Origin: Gammaproteobacteria bacterium
Lineage (GTDB): Bacteria; Pseudomonadota; Gammaproteobacteria; Steroidobacterales; Woeseiaceae
Direction: 5' to 3'
NCBI GenBank assembly: GCA_029863305.1
Contig: JAOTVR010000021.1
Location: forward strand, 1-44,815
DNA: 44,815 nucleotides
Part shown: piece after piece, positions 23,840 to 31,422 of the stretch
Layout of the letters: the number at the start of each line of letters is the position of its first letter
Position numbering within the stretch: the first letter of the stretch is position 1
Program-made: the position numbers and the translations under genes
Notes under the pieces: generated by a model
The model's input: the letters and a program-made list of their open reading frames with translations, nothing else
Database searches by the model: none
What the model was told of the DNA's origin: nothing

Positions 23840-25192
23840 CTAGCCGAGTATTCTCGCAATATCGTTATAAAAGGCGAAGCTCATCAACAGAATAAGTGCC
23901 AACACGCCGAATTGTTGCCCGATGATCTGCGCACGTTCGGATAACGGGCTACCCTTTGCAAGTTCGATTGACTGGTAAACAATCTGCCCGCCGTCCAGCA
24001 CCGGCACAGGCAGCAGATTGAGCACGCCCAGACTGATACTGACGAGCGCCAGGAACGCCAGGAATTCACTCAGGCCGCGTTGTGCTGAATCACCGGCAAA
24101 TTGTGCAATATTGATCGGGCCACTGATGTTCTTGATGGAAACGTCGCCCGTCACCATGCGGCCGAGCATGCGCAGAGTAAACAGCGTCGACGTCCAGGTT
24201 CGATGCGCCGCTTCGCCGACCGACGCTATCGGCCCGAATTTGCGCAAATAGTAGTACTCGCTGATGTCACTCGACCCGCGCACGCCGAGCAAACCGCGTG
24301 TCTCGCCATCCACCTCCTGTTTGCCGATAACGATGTCCACGACACGCGCCCGGCCGTCGCGAATAAACTCGATCGCGACCTGCTGACCCGCCCGGCCAGA
24401 CACTGCTCCGACAAGATCGCCGTAATTCTTTATGCGTTCGCCGTCGACGGACGTGATGCGATCTCCGACGGAGAGGCCCGCACCCGCCGCAGCACCGTCT
24501 TCGATCAACTCGCCAATAACTGCAGGTGGTTGCCAGGGCTCGAAACCCAGGCCTTCAAACAACATATTCGGCTCAGTCAGACGCGACGCATCCTCGCCTA
24601 CGGATATCGTGGTGCGTCGCTGTCGGCCGTTATCGGTCTCAAGGGTCAATGGAACGCGCCCGTTGGCAACCATCTGATCGAAAATGTTAACGAGCGTCGA
24701 CTCCCAGTCGCCTGTCTCGACGTCGCCAACGGCTACAATCTTGTCGCCAAATTCGAGGCCGGCCTTTGCTGCATAAGAGTCCGGCGAGACATTGCCGACG
24801 GCCGGCTGCAGGGTCGGAATGCCATTCAGGAACAGCACCCAATAGGCCAGAATCGCGAACAGGAAATTGAACATCGGGCCAGCCAGTAATACGGCAATTC
24901 GTGCCGGAATCGGCCGATGGTTGAATGCACGACCTTCATCCGCCGGTGCCACGGGCCCCTCGCGACTATCGAGAAACCTCACGTAGCCGCCAAGCGGAAT
25001 CGCCGAAATGCAGTACTCTGTGCGGTCGTCGCCGCGAACCCAGGTCCATAGCGGCTTGCCAAAACCGATCGAGAAACGCAGCACCTTCATTCCGGCCCAG
25101 CGACCGATTATGTAATGTCCATACTCGTGGATCGCAACCAGTACGCTGATCGCGACAATGAATGCCAGCAGACTTGTCAGCGCGTCACCCAT
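23840..25192 (-). CDS. rseP: Site-2 protease RseP (M50 zinc metalloprotease)
   Basis: Inner-membrane intramembrane protease that cleaves the anti-sigma factor RseA in the envelope stress response and removes signal-peptide remnants. The 450-residue protein has H22-E-Y-G-H26 (HExxH) in the first membrane helix, GFGKPLW, then two PDZ domains (about residues 110-280). The second half of the active site is LLPVPVLDGGQIV, with the aspartate at residue 400. The upstream neighbour is cdsA; the dxr gene usually found between the two is missing. Confidence 0.97.
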   Translation of the reverse strand: MGDALTSLLAFIVAISVLVAIHEYGHYIIGRWAGMKVLRFSIGFGKPLWTWVRGDDRTEYCISAIPLGGYVRFLDSREGPVAPADEGRAFNHRPIPARIAVLLAGPMFNFLFAILAYWVLFLNGIPTLQPAVGNVSPDSYAAKAGLEFGDKIVAVGDVETGDWESTLVNIFDQMVANGRVPLTLETDNGRQRRTTISVGEDASRLTEPNMLFEGLGFEPWQPPAVIGELIEDGAAAGAGLSVGDRITSVDGERIKNYGDLVGAVSGRAGQQVAIEFIRDGRARVVDIVIGKQEVDGETRGLLGVRGSSDISEYYYLRKFGPIASVGEAAHRTWTSTLFTLRMLGRMVTGDVSIKNISGPINIAQFAGDSAQRGLSEFLAFLALVSISLGVLNLLPVPVLDGGQIVYQSIELAKGSPLSERAQIIGQQFGVLALILLMSFAFYNDIARILG

Positions 25193-25303
25193 GAGTAACC
25201 GTTTCCCCTAAAGACTGTACCATCGCGTAATGTTGACTGACTGCCGCGGCGGCAGTTCCCCGAAGTCTGAGTCGCCGCCAATGAACTGGCACTGAATAGC
25301 GCA
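25193..25303. other. 111-bp gap at the usual dxr position
   Basis: Only 111 bases separate cdsA from rseP; no coding remnant of dxr could be recognised. The gap holds a 17-base inverted repeat (25240-25256: ACTGCCGC, one base, GCGGCAGT) and an AGGGGA ahead of rseP that may serve as its ribosome binding site. It may be the scar of a deletion. Confidence 0.5.
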
Positions 25304-26083
25304 TTATTTCAACCCTGCCCAGCTCACGCCCAGGGCAAACAGGGGTGCCGCGGCGGCGACGCTGTCGATCCTGTCGAGAACGCCGCCATGACCCGGAAAC
25401 AGGCTGCCACTGTCTTTCAGGCCGGCCGTCCGCTTGAACATGCTGACCGTCAAGTCACCAACGATCGACAGGCAGGCGACTGCCAGGCAAAACGGGATCA
25501 ATACACCCAGGTCGGTCTCGACCCACAACGAGCGCAGCAATGTGAGCAACACGACGGCCAGGAGCCCGCCTATGACACCCTCCCAGGTCTTCCCCGGGCT
25601 GATCTTCGGCGCGAGTTTTACCCGGCCCAGCATCTTTCCGGCAAAAAAAGCGCCGCTGTCGGCAACCCATACGATCAACAGCGCAAACAACAAGATCATA
25701 GGCGCCGCGTCATAGAGGATAATCAGCGCCAGATACAGCGGGACCAGCACGGCCGCACCGGCCAGCCAGCGCAGCGCAGCCGGCACCGGCGTCGGAAAGA
25801 AGAAAGTCCAGATCAGAGCAAGCAGCCACCAGACCAGCGACACCTTCAGGATGCTCTGAGCATCGACGGGCAGGAACGACACGGCGGCCAGTGCAGCGCC
25901 GATTACGGCGACATAAGTGAATCGGCCAACCTTGCCCGACAGTTCGAGGAACGCCGACCACTCCCACGCGCCAGCCAGAATGACGGCCACGACGACGAGC
26001 GAGACCACTGGTTCGGGTAAAGCGAACAACACCAGCAATAGCGTCGCCAGTGCGATGACCGCGGTAATGACTCGCTGTTTCAT
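25304..26083 (-). CDS. cdsA: Phosphatidate cytidylyltransferase
   Basis: Makes CDP-diacylglycerol from phosphatidic acid and CTP, the branch point of phospholipid synthesis. The 259-residue polytopic inner-membrane protein has many hydrophobic segments and the family signature in the C-terminal part, running from VGDLTVSMFKRTAGLKDSG to SLFPGHGGVLDRIDS. IVWVADSGAFFAGKMLG and KISPGKTWEGVIGG upstream of it are also characteristic. Its ATG overlaps the uppS stop (ATGA). Confidence 0.97.
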   Translation of the reverse strand: MKQRVITAVIALATLLLVLFALPEPVVSLVVVAVILAGAWEWSAFLELSGKVGRFTYVAVIGAALAAVSFLPVDAQSILKVSLVWWLLALIWTFFFPTPVPAALRWLAGAAVLVPLYLALIILYDAAPMILLFALLIVWVADSGAFFAGKMLGRVKLAPKISPGKTWEGVIGGLLAVVLLTLLRSLWVETDLGVLIPFCLAVACLSIVGDLTVSMFKRTAGLKDSGSLFPGHGGVLDRIDSVAAAAPLFALGVSWAGLK

Positions 26084-26817
26084 GAACTGACCGCCTCTAC
26101 CTGCTCGCTCGTATGCCCGTAACGGCGCTGACGCCGGCCAAAAAAGCCGAGCGCTTCATCGAATTGCTGCTCGCCGAAATCCGGCCAGAGCACATCGCAA
26201 AACCACAGCTCGGCGTACGCGAGATTCCACAACAGGAAGTTACTGATGCGTTGTTCGCCGCCGGTCCGGATCAACAGGTCCGGATCCGGAACACCCCCCA
26301 GTTGCAGCTGCTTCGCAAGCACCTGCTCGTCGATTTCGTCGACGGCCAGCTCGCCGGCTACGGCTCTGTCGGCAACCTTTCGTACGGCCTGGACAATATC
26401 CCACCGACCACCGTAGGCAACTGCCACGAACAGGCGCAAACCTGTGTTACCGCTGGTCTGCCTCTCCGCCGCAGCGATCTTCTCAAGCAGTCCTTGCTGC
26501 AACTGCTCACGAGCGCCAATGAATTCGAGCCTTACATTATTACGATGCAGCTGGTCGACTTCTCGTTGCAGTGCCTCGACAAATAGCCCCATGAGCTTGC
26601 TGACTTCCTCGCGTGGGCGGGACCAGTTTTCGCTGCTGAACGCGAACAAGGTCAGACACTCTACGCCCCGCTGCGCGGCCGTCTCGACCGTTTTTCGAAC
26701 CGCAGAGACACCTGCGCGGTGCCCGGCATGGCGCGGCAGGGCTCGTTTTCGCGCCCAGCGTCCGTTGCCGTCCATAATGACGGCGACGTGTCTTGGTATG
26801 TTTTCGTTATTCGCCAT
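26080..26817 (-). CDS. uppS: Undecaprenyl diphosphate synthase
   Basis: cis-prenyltransferase that adds isopentenyl units to farnesyl diphosphate to build the C55 carrier lipid for peptidoglycan and O-antigen. The 245-residue protein has VAVIMDGNGRWARKR with the catalytic D16, the HRAGV segment, TLFAFSSENWSRPREEV, RLFVAVAYGGRWDI, DPDLLIRTGGEQRISNFLLWNLAYAEL and the C-terminal GRRQRRYG. The start is the ATG at 26817; a TTG two codons earlier is possible. Its substrates require an IPP source, although the local MEP genes are missing. Confidence 0.97.
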   Translation of the reverse strand: MANNENIPRHVAVIMDGNGRWARKRALPRHAGHRAGVSAVRKTVETAAQRGVECLTLFAFSSENWSRPREEVSKLMGLFVEALQREVDQLHRNNVRLEFIGAREQLQQGLLEKIAAAERQTSGNTGLRLFVAVAYGGRWDIVQAVRKVADRAVAGELAVDEIDEQVLAKQLQLGGVPDPDLLIRTGGEQRISNFLLWNLAYAELWFCDVLWPDFGEQQFDEALGFFGRRQRRYGHTSEQVEAVSS

Positions 26818-26847
26818 CGGCAAAAACGGGGGCCCCGTCCATGAACT

Positions 26848-27405
26848 CTAAAATTCCATCAACTCGCTTTCTTTTTCAGCGAGTACCTGGTCGACTTCGG
26901 CGATGTATTTGTCCGTGATGACCTGGATCTCATCCTCGGCACGATGCTCTTCATCTTCGCCGATCATTTTTTCTTTCATCAGGTCTTTGACGTCGCTAAT
27001 CGCATCGCGGCGAATATTACGAATTGCAATACGGCCGCCTTCGGCTTCATGGCGAACGACGCGAATCATGTCTTTTCTGCGTTCTTCGGTCAGTGCCGGT
27101 AGTGGCACCCGTATCACGGTACCCGCCGATGCGGGATTCAGCCCCAGATCGGACGTCATGATGGCCTTCTCTATCTTCGCAACCATCTCTTTTTCCCACG
27201 GCGTCACCGTCAAGGTCCGCGAATCCTCGACGCCGACGTTGGATACCTGATTCAACGGTACCTGAGACCCATAGTATTCAACAGTAATGTGGTCGAGCAG
27301 GCTCGTGTGCGCCCGACCGGTGCGCAACTTGGTCAGCTCCTGCTTGAGCGATGCAACGCTCTTGCTCATGCGCTCGCGAGCGTCTTTCTTGATCTCGTCC
27401 AACAC
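26848..27405 (-). CDS. frr: Ribosome recycling factor
   Basis: Splits the post-termination ribosome together with EF-G. The 185-residue product is the standard length and shows [91 protein letters not shown] and IRNIRRDA. It is preceded by pyrH and followed by uppS, as in E. coli and Pseudomonas. Confidence 0.98.
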   Translation of the reverse strand: MLDEIKKDARERMSKSVASLKQELTKLRTGRAHTSLLDHITVEYYGSQVPLNQVSNVGVEDSRTLTVTPWEKEMVAKIEKAIMTSDLGLNPASAGTVIRVPLPALTEERRKDMIRVVRHEAEGGRIAIRNIRRDAISDVKDLMKEKMIGEDEEHRAEDEIQVITDKYIAEVDQVLAEKESELMEF

Positions 27406-27452
27406 GTCTTATGCCCTCTTCTCTATGTATTTGCTGGCCGCAACCGAGCTAC

Positions 27453-28175
27453 TCAGGTCGTGACCAGCGTGCCAACATCGTCACCTGCCATCGCCTTAAC
27501 CAACGAATTTGTTCGGGTCAGATCAAAAACCCGTAATGGCAGGTCATTGTCCCGGCACATCACGATAGCGGTCGCATCCATCACCATCAGTTTGTCCGCA
27601 AGCACTTTGTCGAAGGACACAGTGCTGTAGCGCCTGGCATCCGGCTTGACGACCGGGTCCGCGTCATAGACGCCATCCACCTTGGTCGCTTTGAGCAAAA
27701 TATCAGCACCGATCTCTATCGCCCGGAGACTCGCGGCGGTATCGGTCGTGAAAAACGGGTTACCCGTGCCTGCTGCCAGAATGACGACGCGCCCTTTTTC
27801 AAGATGGCGGACGGCGCGCCGGCGTATGTAGTCTTCGCACACCTCGTGAATCTGCAGCGCGGACATGACGCGGGCAAACACGCCTTTCGATTCGAGTGCA
27901 TCCTGGATTGCCAGCGCATTCATGACTGTGGCGAGCATGCCCATGTAGTCGCCCGTCACTCTGTCCATACCGGCGCGCGCCAGGCCCGCACCGCGGAAAA
28001 TGTTACCACCACCGATAACAATAGCGATTTCGACGGCATGGTCCCTGGCTGCCGCAATTTCAGCGGCGATGCGCTGAATGACCATCGGCTCTATGCCGTA
28101 GTCCAGATCGCCCATCAACGCCTCACCGCTGAGTTTCAGCAAAACGCGACGGTATTGAACCGGAGAGTCACTCAT
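27453..28175 (-). CDS. pyrH: Uridylate kinase
   Basis: Phosphorylates UMP to UDP; hexameric, allosterically activated by GTP in Gammaproteobacteria. The 240-residue protein has [53 protein letters not shown] (the amino-acid kinase core, shown here in part), [34 protein letters not shown] and the C-terminal [22 protein letters not shown]. The order tsf-pyrH-frr is standard; a 126-base gap with a TAGAAT element precedes it. Confidence 0.98.
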   Translation of the reverse strand: MSDSPVQYRRVLLKLSGEALMGDLDYGIEPMVIQRIAAEIAAARDHAVEIAIVIGGGNIFRGAGLARAGMDRVTGDYMGMLATVMNALAIQDALESKGVFARVMSALQIHEVCEDYIRRRAVRHLEKGRVVILAAGTGNPFFTTDTAASLRAIEIGADILLKATKVDGVYDADPVVKPDARRYSTVSFDKVLADKLMVMDATAIVMCRDNDLPLRVFDLTRTNSLVKAMAGDDVGTLVTT

Positions 28176-28243
28176 CTGCAGGCCTTTTCGTTGTCTTGAC
28201 CGAACGATCGCACCCGGGCAGCTTGCCTGTAGGGCGGCCGTTG

Positions 28244-28249
28244 ATTCTA
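28244..28249 (-). promoter_or_regulatory. Possible -10 element for pyrH
   Basis: TAGAAT on the minus strand, 68 bases ahead of the pyrH start, matches the -10 consensus in five of six positions. The candidate -35 seventeen bases upstream (AAGACC) is weak, so this is only a tentative promoter. Confidence 0.3.
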
Positions 28250-28301
28250 GCGTATTGGTAACACCTGGTCTTTATAAAATCAAAGGCTTAAGAGATTTTT
28301 C

Positions 28302-29177
28302 TCAGCTAGCGCCTTTGACCTGTGCCATTACTTCATCGACAAAGTTGTCTTGCTTCTTCTCAATGCCCTCACCCACCTCAAAGCGGACAAACGACGTGAC
28401 GGTCGCGTTCGCAGCTTGCAGCAGTTTGCCGACGCTGAGGTCGGGGTCCTTGACGAACGGCTGGCCGAGCAAAGTAATCTCTTTGAGGAATTTGTTCACA
28501 CGTCCGGTCACCATCTTCTCGATGATTTCTGCGGGCTTGCCCGAATCCTGCGCCTGTTCCGTCAGGATCCGGCGCTCATTCTCGAGAGTCTCGGCAGGTA
28601 CTCCGGATTCGTCGATGCATATCGGGTTAGTCGCCGCGATATGCATGGCAATATCACGCGCCAGAGCCTCATCGCCGCCGTCGAGTGCCACGACAGCACC
28701 GATACGTGCTCCGTGCGTGTAGCTCGAGACGACTCCATCCGAGGTGACCGATGCAATACGTCGCACACCGATATTCTCCCCGACCTTGGCAATCAGCTCT
28801 GTCCGTGCCTCTTCAACCGTGCGCCCATCGGCGAGCTTCTCGCTCGCCAGGGACTCAACATCGCTGCTGTCAGACGCTAACGCGGCCGCTGCGACCGCCT
28901 CGACGAAAGTGACAAAATTCTCATCCTTCGCAACGAAATCGGTCTCGGAATTTACTTCAATAACAACGGCCGTGTTGCCGTCCTGAGCGATGACTATACG
29001 GCCATCCGCGGCAACTCGACTCGCTTTCTTATCCGCATTTGCCTGACCCGACTTACGCAATACCTCGGCAGCCTGATCGAGATCGCCATTCGTTTCGACC
29101 AGGGCTTTTTTACACTCCATCATGCCGGCGCCTGTGCGCTCGCGCAGCTCTTTGACCATCGATGCAGTTATCGACAT
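28302..29177 (-). CDS. tsf: Elongation factor Ts
   Basis: Nucleotide exchange factor for EF-Tu. The 291-residue protein has the N-terminal UBA-like domain ([42 protein letters not shown]) and the [10 protein letters not shown] motif that contacts the EF-Tu nucleotide site. The core and dimerisation regions follow ([50 protein letters not shown]). It lies 12 bases after rpsB, the usual pairing, and is probably cotranscribed. Confidence 0.98.
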   Translation of the reverse strand: MSITASMVKELRERTGAGMMECKKALVETNGDLDQAAEVLRKSGQANADKKASRVAADGRIVIAQDGNTAVVIEVNSETDFVAKDENFVTFVEAVAAAALASDSSDVESLASEKLADGRTVEEARTELIAKVGENIGVRRIASVTSDGVVSSYTHGARIGAVVALDGGDEALARDIAMHIAATNPICIDESGVPAETLENERRILTEQAQDSGKPAEIIEKMVTGRVNKFLKEITLLGQPFVKDPDLSVGKLLQAANATVTSFVRFEVGEGIEKKQDNFVDEVMAQVKGAS

Positions 29178-29189
29178 CTGTTCTACCTC

Positions 29190-30392
29190 TTAATCTTTGT
29201 CGTCGGTTTTCGTTGCGGTCTTTTTCGCTGTCTTCCTGGCCGCCTTTTTGGCAGTCTTTTTAGCGACTTTCCTGGCGGGCTTGGCCGCAGCAGGCTTCTC
29301 GGCTTCAGCTACGGCAGCCTTCTCCTCGGCAGGCTTCTCGGCTTCAGCTACGGCAGCCTTCTCCTCGGCAGGCTTCTCGGCTTCAGCTTCGGCAGCCTTC
29401 TCCTCGGCAGGCTTCTCGGCTTCAGCTTCGGCAGCCTTCTCTTCGGCAGGCTTGTCAGTCTTTGCCTCGGCCCTGTCCGCGTCTTTCGACCCGGTCGGCT
29501 TGTCTGCAACTTCCTCAGCCGGCTTCTCGTCGACTGGCCTGGCCTCCGCCTCGACAGCGTCTCTCTTCGCTGCCGCTATTTTCCTGGCCGGTGCCTTTTT
29601 CTTCACGGTTGCTTTCTTGCCCGCCTTCTTCTTGCGGCCCGTTGCCTTCTTGACGTTACCCTCCGCATCAAGCTCGACAAATTCGTCTTCGCCGAGCGCG
29701 ACTTCGGGCAGTGATGCCTTGCCATCCAGCACGGCGTCGGCAACCATCGCCGCATACAGTTCGATGGCGCGCATCGCATCGTCATTGCCCGGAATGACAT
29801 AGTCAACGCCATCCGGTGAGCAGTTTGTGTCGACGACGGCGACAACCGGAATGCCGAGCTTGCGTGCCTCGCGCACCGCAATATCCTCGTGATCAACATC
29901 GACGACGAACAGCACATCCGGCAATCCCGTCATCTCCTTGATTCCGCCGAGGCTGCGCTCGAGCTTTTCCTGCTCACGGCTGAGGCCGAGAACTTCTTTT
30001 TTCGTCAAACCCTCGAAACCGCCCTCTTCGGCCATTTTTTCGAGCGTCATGAGCCGTTTCACGGATTGGCGAATCGTCTTGTAGTTCGTGAGCATGCCGC
30101 CCAGCCAGCGATAGCTGACAAACGGCATTTGAGCGCGTTGTGCTTGCGTGCGAACGGACTCTCGCGCCGCTCGCTTGGTACCCACGAACAGTACCTTGCC
30201 GCCATCGGCTACGGTCGCTTTGACAAATGCGCAGGCCTCGCGAGCCAGCGGCAGGCTCTTCTCGAGGTTGATGATATGGATTTTGTTACGCTCGCCGAAG
30301 ATGTAGGGTGCCATCTTCGGGTTCCAGTAACGGGTCTGGTGACCAAAATGCACGCCAGCCTCTAGCATCTGGCGCATGGATACGTCTGCCAT
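29190..30392 (-). CDS. rpsB: 30S ribosomal protein S2 with long repetitive C-terminal tail
   Basis: Small-subunit protein S2. Residues 1 to about 245 are a normal S2 ([86 protein letters not shown]). The full product is 400 residues, against about 241 for E. coli S2. The extra part begins with a basic block (about 251-272, many Lys), continues with an Ala/Glu/Lys segment containing four 13-residue repeats of the type [13 protein letters not shown] (about 314-367), and ends in a histone H1-like [19 protein letters not shown] stretch. The frame is intact throughout, so the tail is translated in phase. The start is the ATG at 30392, nine bases after CCGGAG; an open frame continues upstream into the leader without family similarity. 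Confidence 0.96.
   Translation of the reverse strand: MADVSMRQMLEAGVHFGHQTRYWNPKMAPYIFGERNKIHIINLEKSLPLAREACAFVKATVADGGKVLFVGTKRAARESVRTQAQRAQMPFVSYRWLGGMLTNYKTIRQSVKRLMTLEKMAEEGGFEGLTKKEVLGLSREQEKLERSLGGIKEMTGLPDVLFVVDVDHEDIAVREARKLGIPVVAVVDTNCSPDGVDYVIPGNDDAMRAIELYAAMVADAVLDGKASLPEVALGEDEFVELDAEGNVKKATGRKKKAGKKATVKKKAPARKIAAAKRDAVEAEARPVDEKPAEEVADKPTGSKDADRAEAKTDKPAEEKAAEAEAEKPAEEKAAEAEAEKPAEEKAAVAEAEKPAEEKAAVAEAEKPAAAKPARKVAKKTAKKAARKTAKKTATKTDDKD
29292..29447. repeat. Four tandem copies of a 39-bp unit inside rpsB
   Basis: Units begin with AGGCTTCTCGGCTTCAGCT at 29292, 29331, 29370 and 29409. They differ at only a few bases (for example GCTACGG versus GCTTCGG, and one CTCCTC to CTCTTC). 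Each unit equals 13 codons, so gain or loss of a copy keeps the reading frame. A partial fifth unit starts at 29448 and degenerates. Confidence 0.9.
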
Positions 30393-30506
30393 GTTATTTC
30401 TCCGGGTTAGGCCTCCGTACACCCCATCTCGCAACCCCTTTTCAGGTGGGGCACCCAGCGTGATGTGACGATGTACGTGTGGATTAATTGCCTCTAGGGC
30501 GCGCGC
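30393..30506 (-). promoter_or_regulatory. rpsB 5' leader, candidate S2-responsive region
   Basis: The transcript from the promoter at 30507-30535 would carry a leader of roughly 100 bases. It contains a CCCC block (GTGCCCCACC) that can pair with either of two GGGG blocks (AAAAGGGGTTG, GATGGGGTG), and an AACCC near the ribosome binding site that could pair with GGGTT. Competing pairings like these fit autoregulation by S2, known for E. coli rpsB-tsf, but I have not folded the RNA. Confidence 0.4.
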
Positions 30507-30535
30507 TTTATACCATAGCCGGTCGCGGCCAACAA
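30507..30535 (-). promoter_or_regulatory. Promoter of rpsB-tsf with GC-rich discriminator
   Basis: On the minus strand, TTGTTG (30535-30530) and TATAAA (30512-30507) are 17 bases apart. The -10 is followed directly by GCGCGCGCC. A GC-rich discriminator after the -10 is characteristic of promoters repressed by ppGpp/DksA, so stringent control of ribosomal protein synthesis is likely. Confidence 0.65.
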
Positions 30536-30602
30536 TGGCGAAATTCTGCGTTTTGGGGCCAGAGCGCTTTTTCCCGAAGCAGGACCTGATCCCGGAGCTG
30601 AG

Positions 30603-30620
30603 AAAGGGCCCAGACCCTTT
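30603..30620 (+). repeat. Hairpin just before the map start
   Basis: AAAGGG (30603-30608) and CCCTTT (30615-30620) can form a six-pair stem with a six-base loop, ending ten bases before the map ATG. The AAAGGG arm is the only purine-rich element near the start, so the stem might mask the ribosome binding site. No U-run follows, which argues against a terminator. Confidence 0.35.
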
Positions 30621-30630
30621 AAAGATCTCA

Positions 30631-31395
30631 ATGACTGTAACGATTAAAACTGCTGCCGAGCAGGAGAAGATGCGGGTTGCCGGACGCCTGGCGGCCGACG
30701 TGCTGGATATGATCGGAGAACACGTGCGGGCCGGCGTGACAACTGCTGAACTCGATGTTCTGTGCCATCGCTACATTACCGAGGTGCAACATGCGACTCC
30801 GGCACCTTTGAATTACCGGGGGTTTCCGAAATCGATCTGCACCTCCGTGAATCATGTGGTCTGCCACGGTATTCCCGGCGAACGCAGACTCAAATCCGGC
30901 GATGCCCTGAATATCGATATTACGGTAATCAAAGACGGCTTCCACGGCGACACCAGCCGCATGTTCCTCGTTGGCAAACCCAGCGTGCGGGCACAACGTC
31001 TGGCGCAAGTGGCATTTGACGGCATGTGGCTCGGCATCAATGAACTGGCCGCCGGCAAGCGCCTCGGCGACGTCGGCGAAGCGATCCAGAATCACGTCGA
31101 GAAAAACCGTTGTTCCATCGTTCGCGAATACTGCGGCCACGGCATTGGCCGAGGCTTCCATGAAGATCCGCAGGTACTGCACTACGGCACGCGCGGCACC
31201 GGCCTCGAGCTCAAAGCAGGTATGACGCTGACGGTCGAGCCGATGGTCAATGCCGGCAAGCGCGACGTGAAACTCCTGCCGGACGGCTGGACCGTGGTGA
31301 CCAAGGACCATAGCCTGTCGGCGCAATGGGAGCACACTGTGCTGATCACAGAGAACGGCTACGAAGTCCTCACGCTGGGTGCCGATGAGCGTTAG
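30631..31395 (+). CDS. map: Type I methionine aminopeptidase
   Basis: Removes the initiator methionine from new proteins. The 254-residue product opens [28 protein letters not shown] and keeps the five metal ligands: aspartates in NIDIT and GDTSR, histidine in [13 protein letters not shown], and glutamates in TVEPMVN and [20 protein letters not shown] holds the substrate histidine. I chose the ATG at 30631; the frame is open from 30535, but the extra 32 residues are not family-like and their ATG overlaps the rpsB -35 element. It is divergent from rpsB, an arrangement also known from E. coli, and is followed by glnD. Confidence 0.97.
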   Translation: MTVTIKTAAEQEKMRVAGRLAADVLDMIGEHVRAGVTTAELDVLCHRYITEVQHATPAPLNYRGFPKSICTSVNHVVCHGIPGERRLKSGDALNIDITVIKDGFHGDTSRMFLVGKPSVRAQRLAQVAFDGMWLGINELAAGKRLGDVGEAIQNHVEKNRCSIVREYCGHGIGRGFHEDPQVLHYGTRGTGLELKAGMTLTVEPMVNAGKRDVKLLPDGWTVVTKDHSLSAQWEHTVLITENGYEVLTLGADER

Positions 31396-31422
31396 AATTT
31401 TTCATTATTCTGATATTAAACA

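Noticed and set aside
29292..29447. CRISPR-like direct repeats
   Set aside because: The copies are contiguous without spacers, and each is 13 in-frame codons of rpsB; this is a coding tandem repeat.
30535..30630. 32-residue N-terminal extension of Map
   Set aside because: The extension has no family similarity, and its ATG coincides with the -35 element of rpsB; the standard start at 30631 is preferred.
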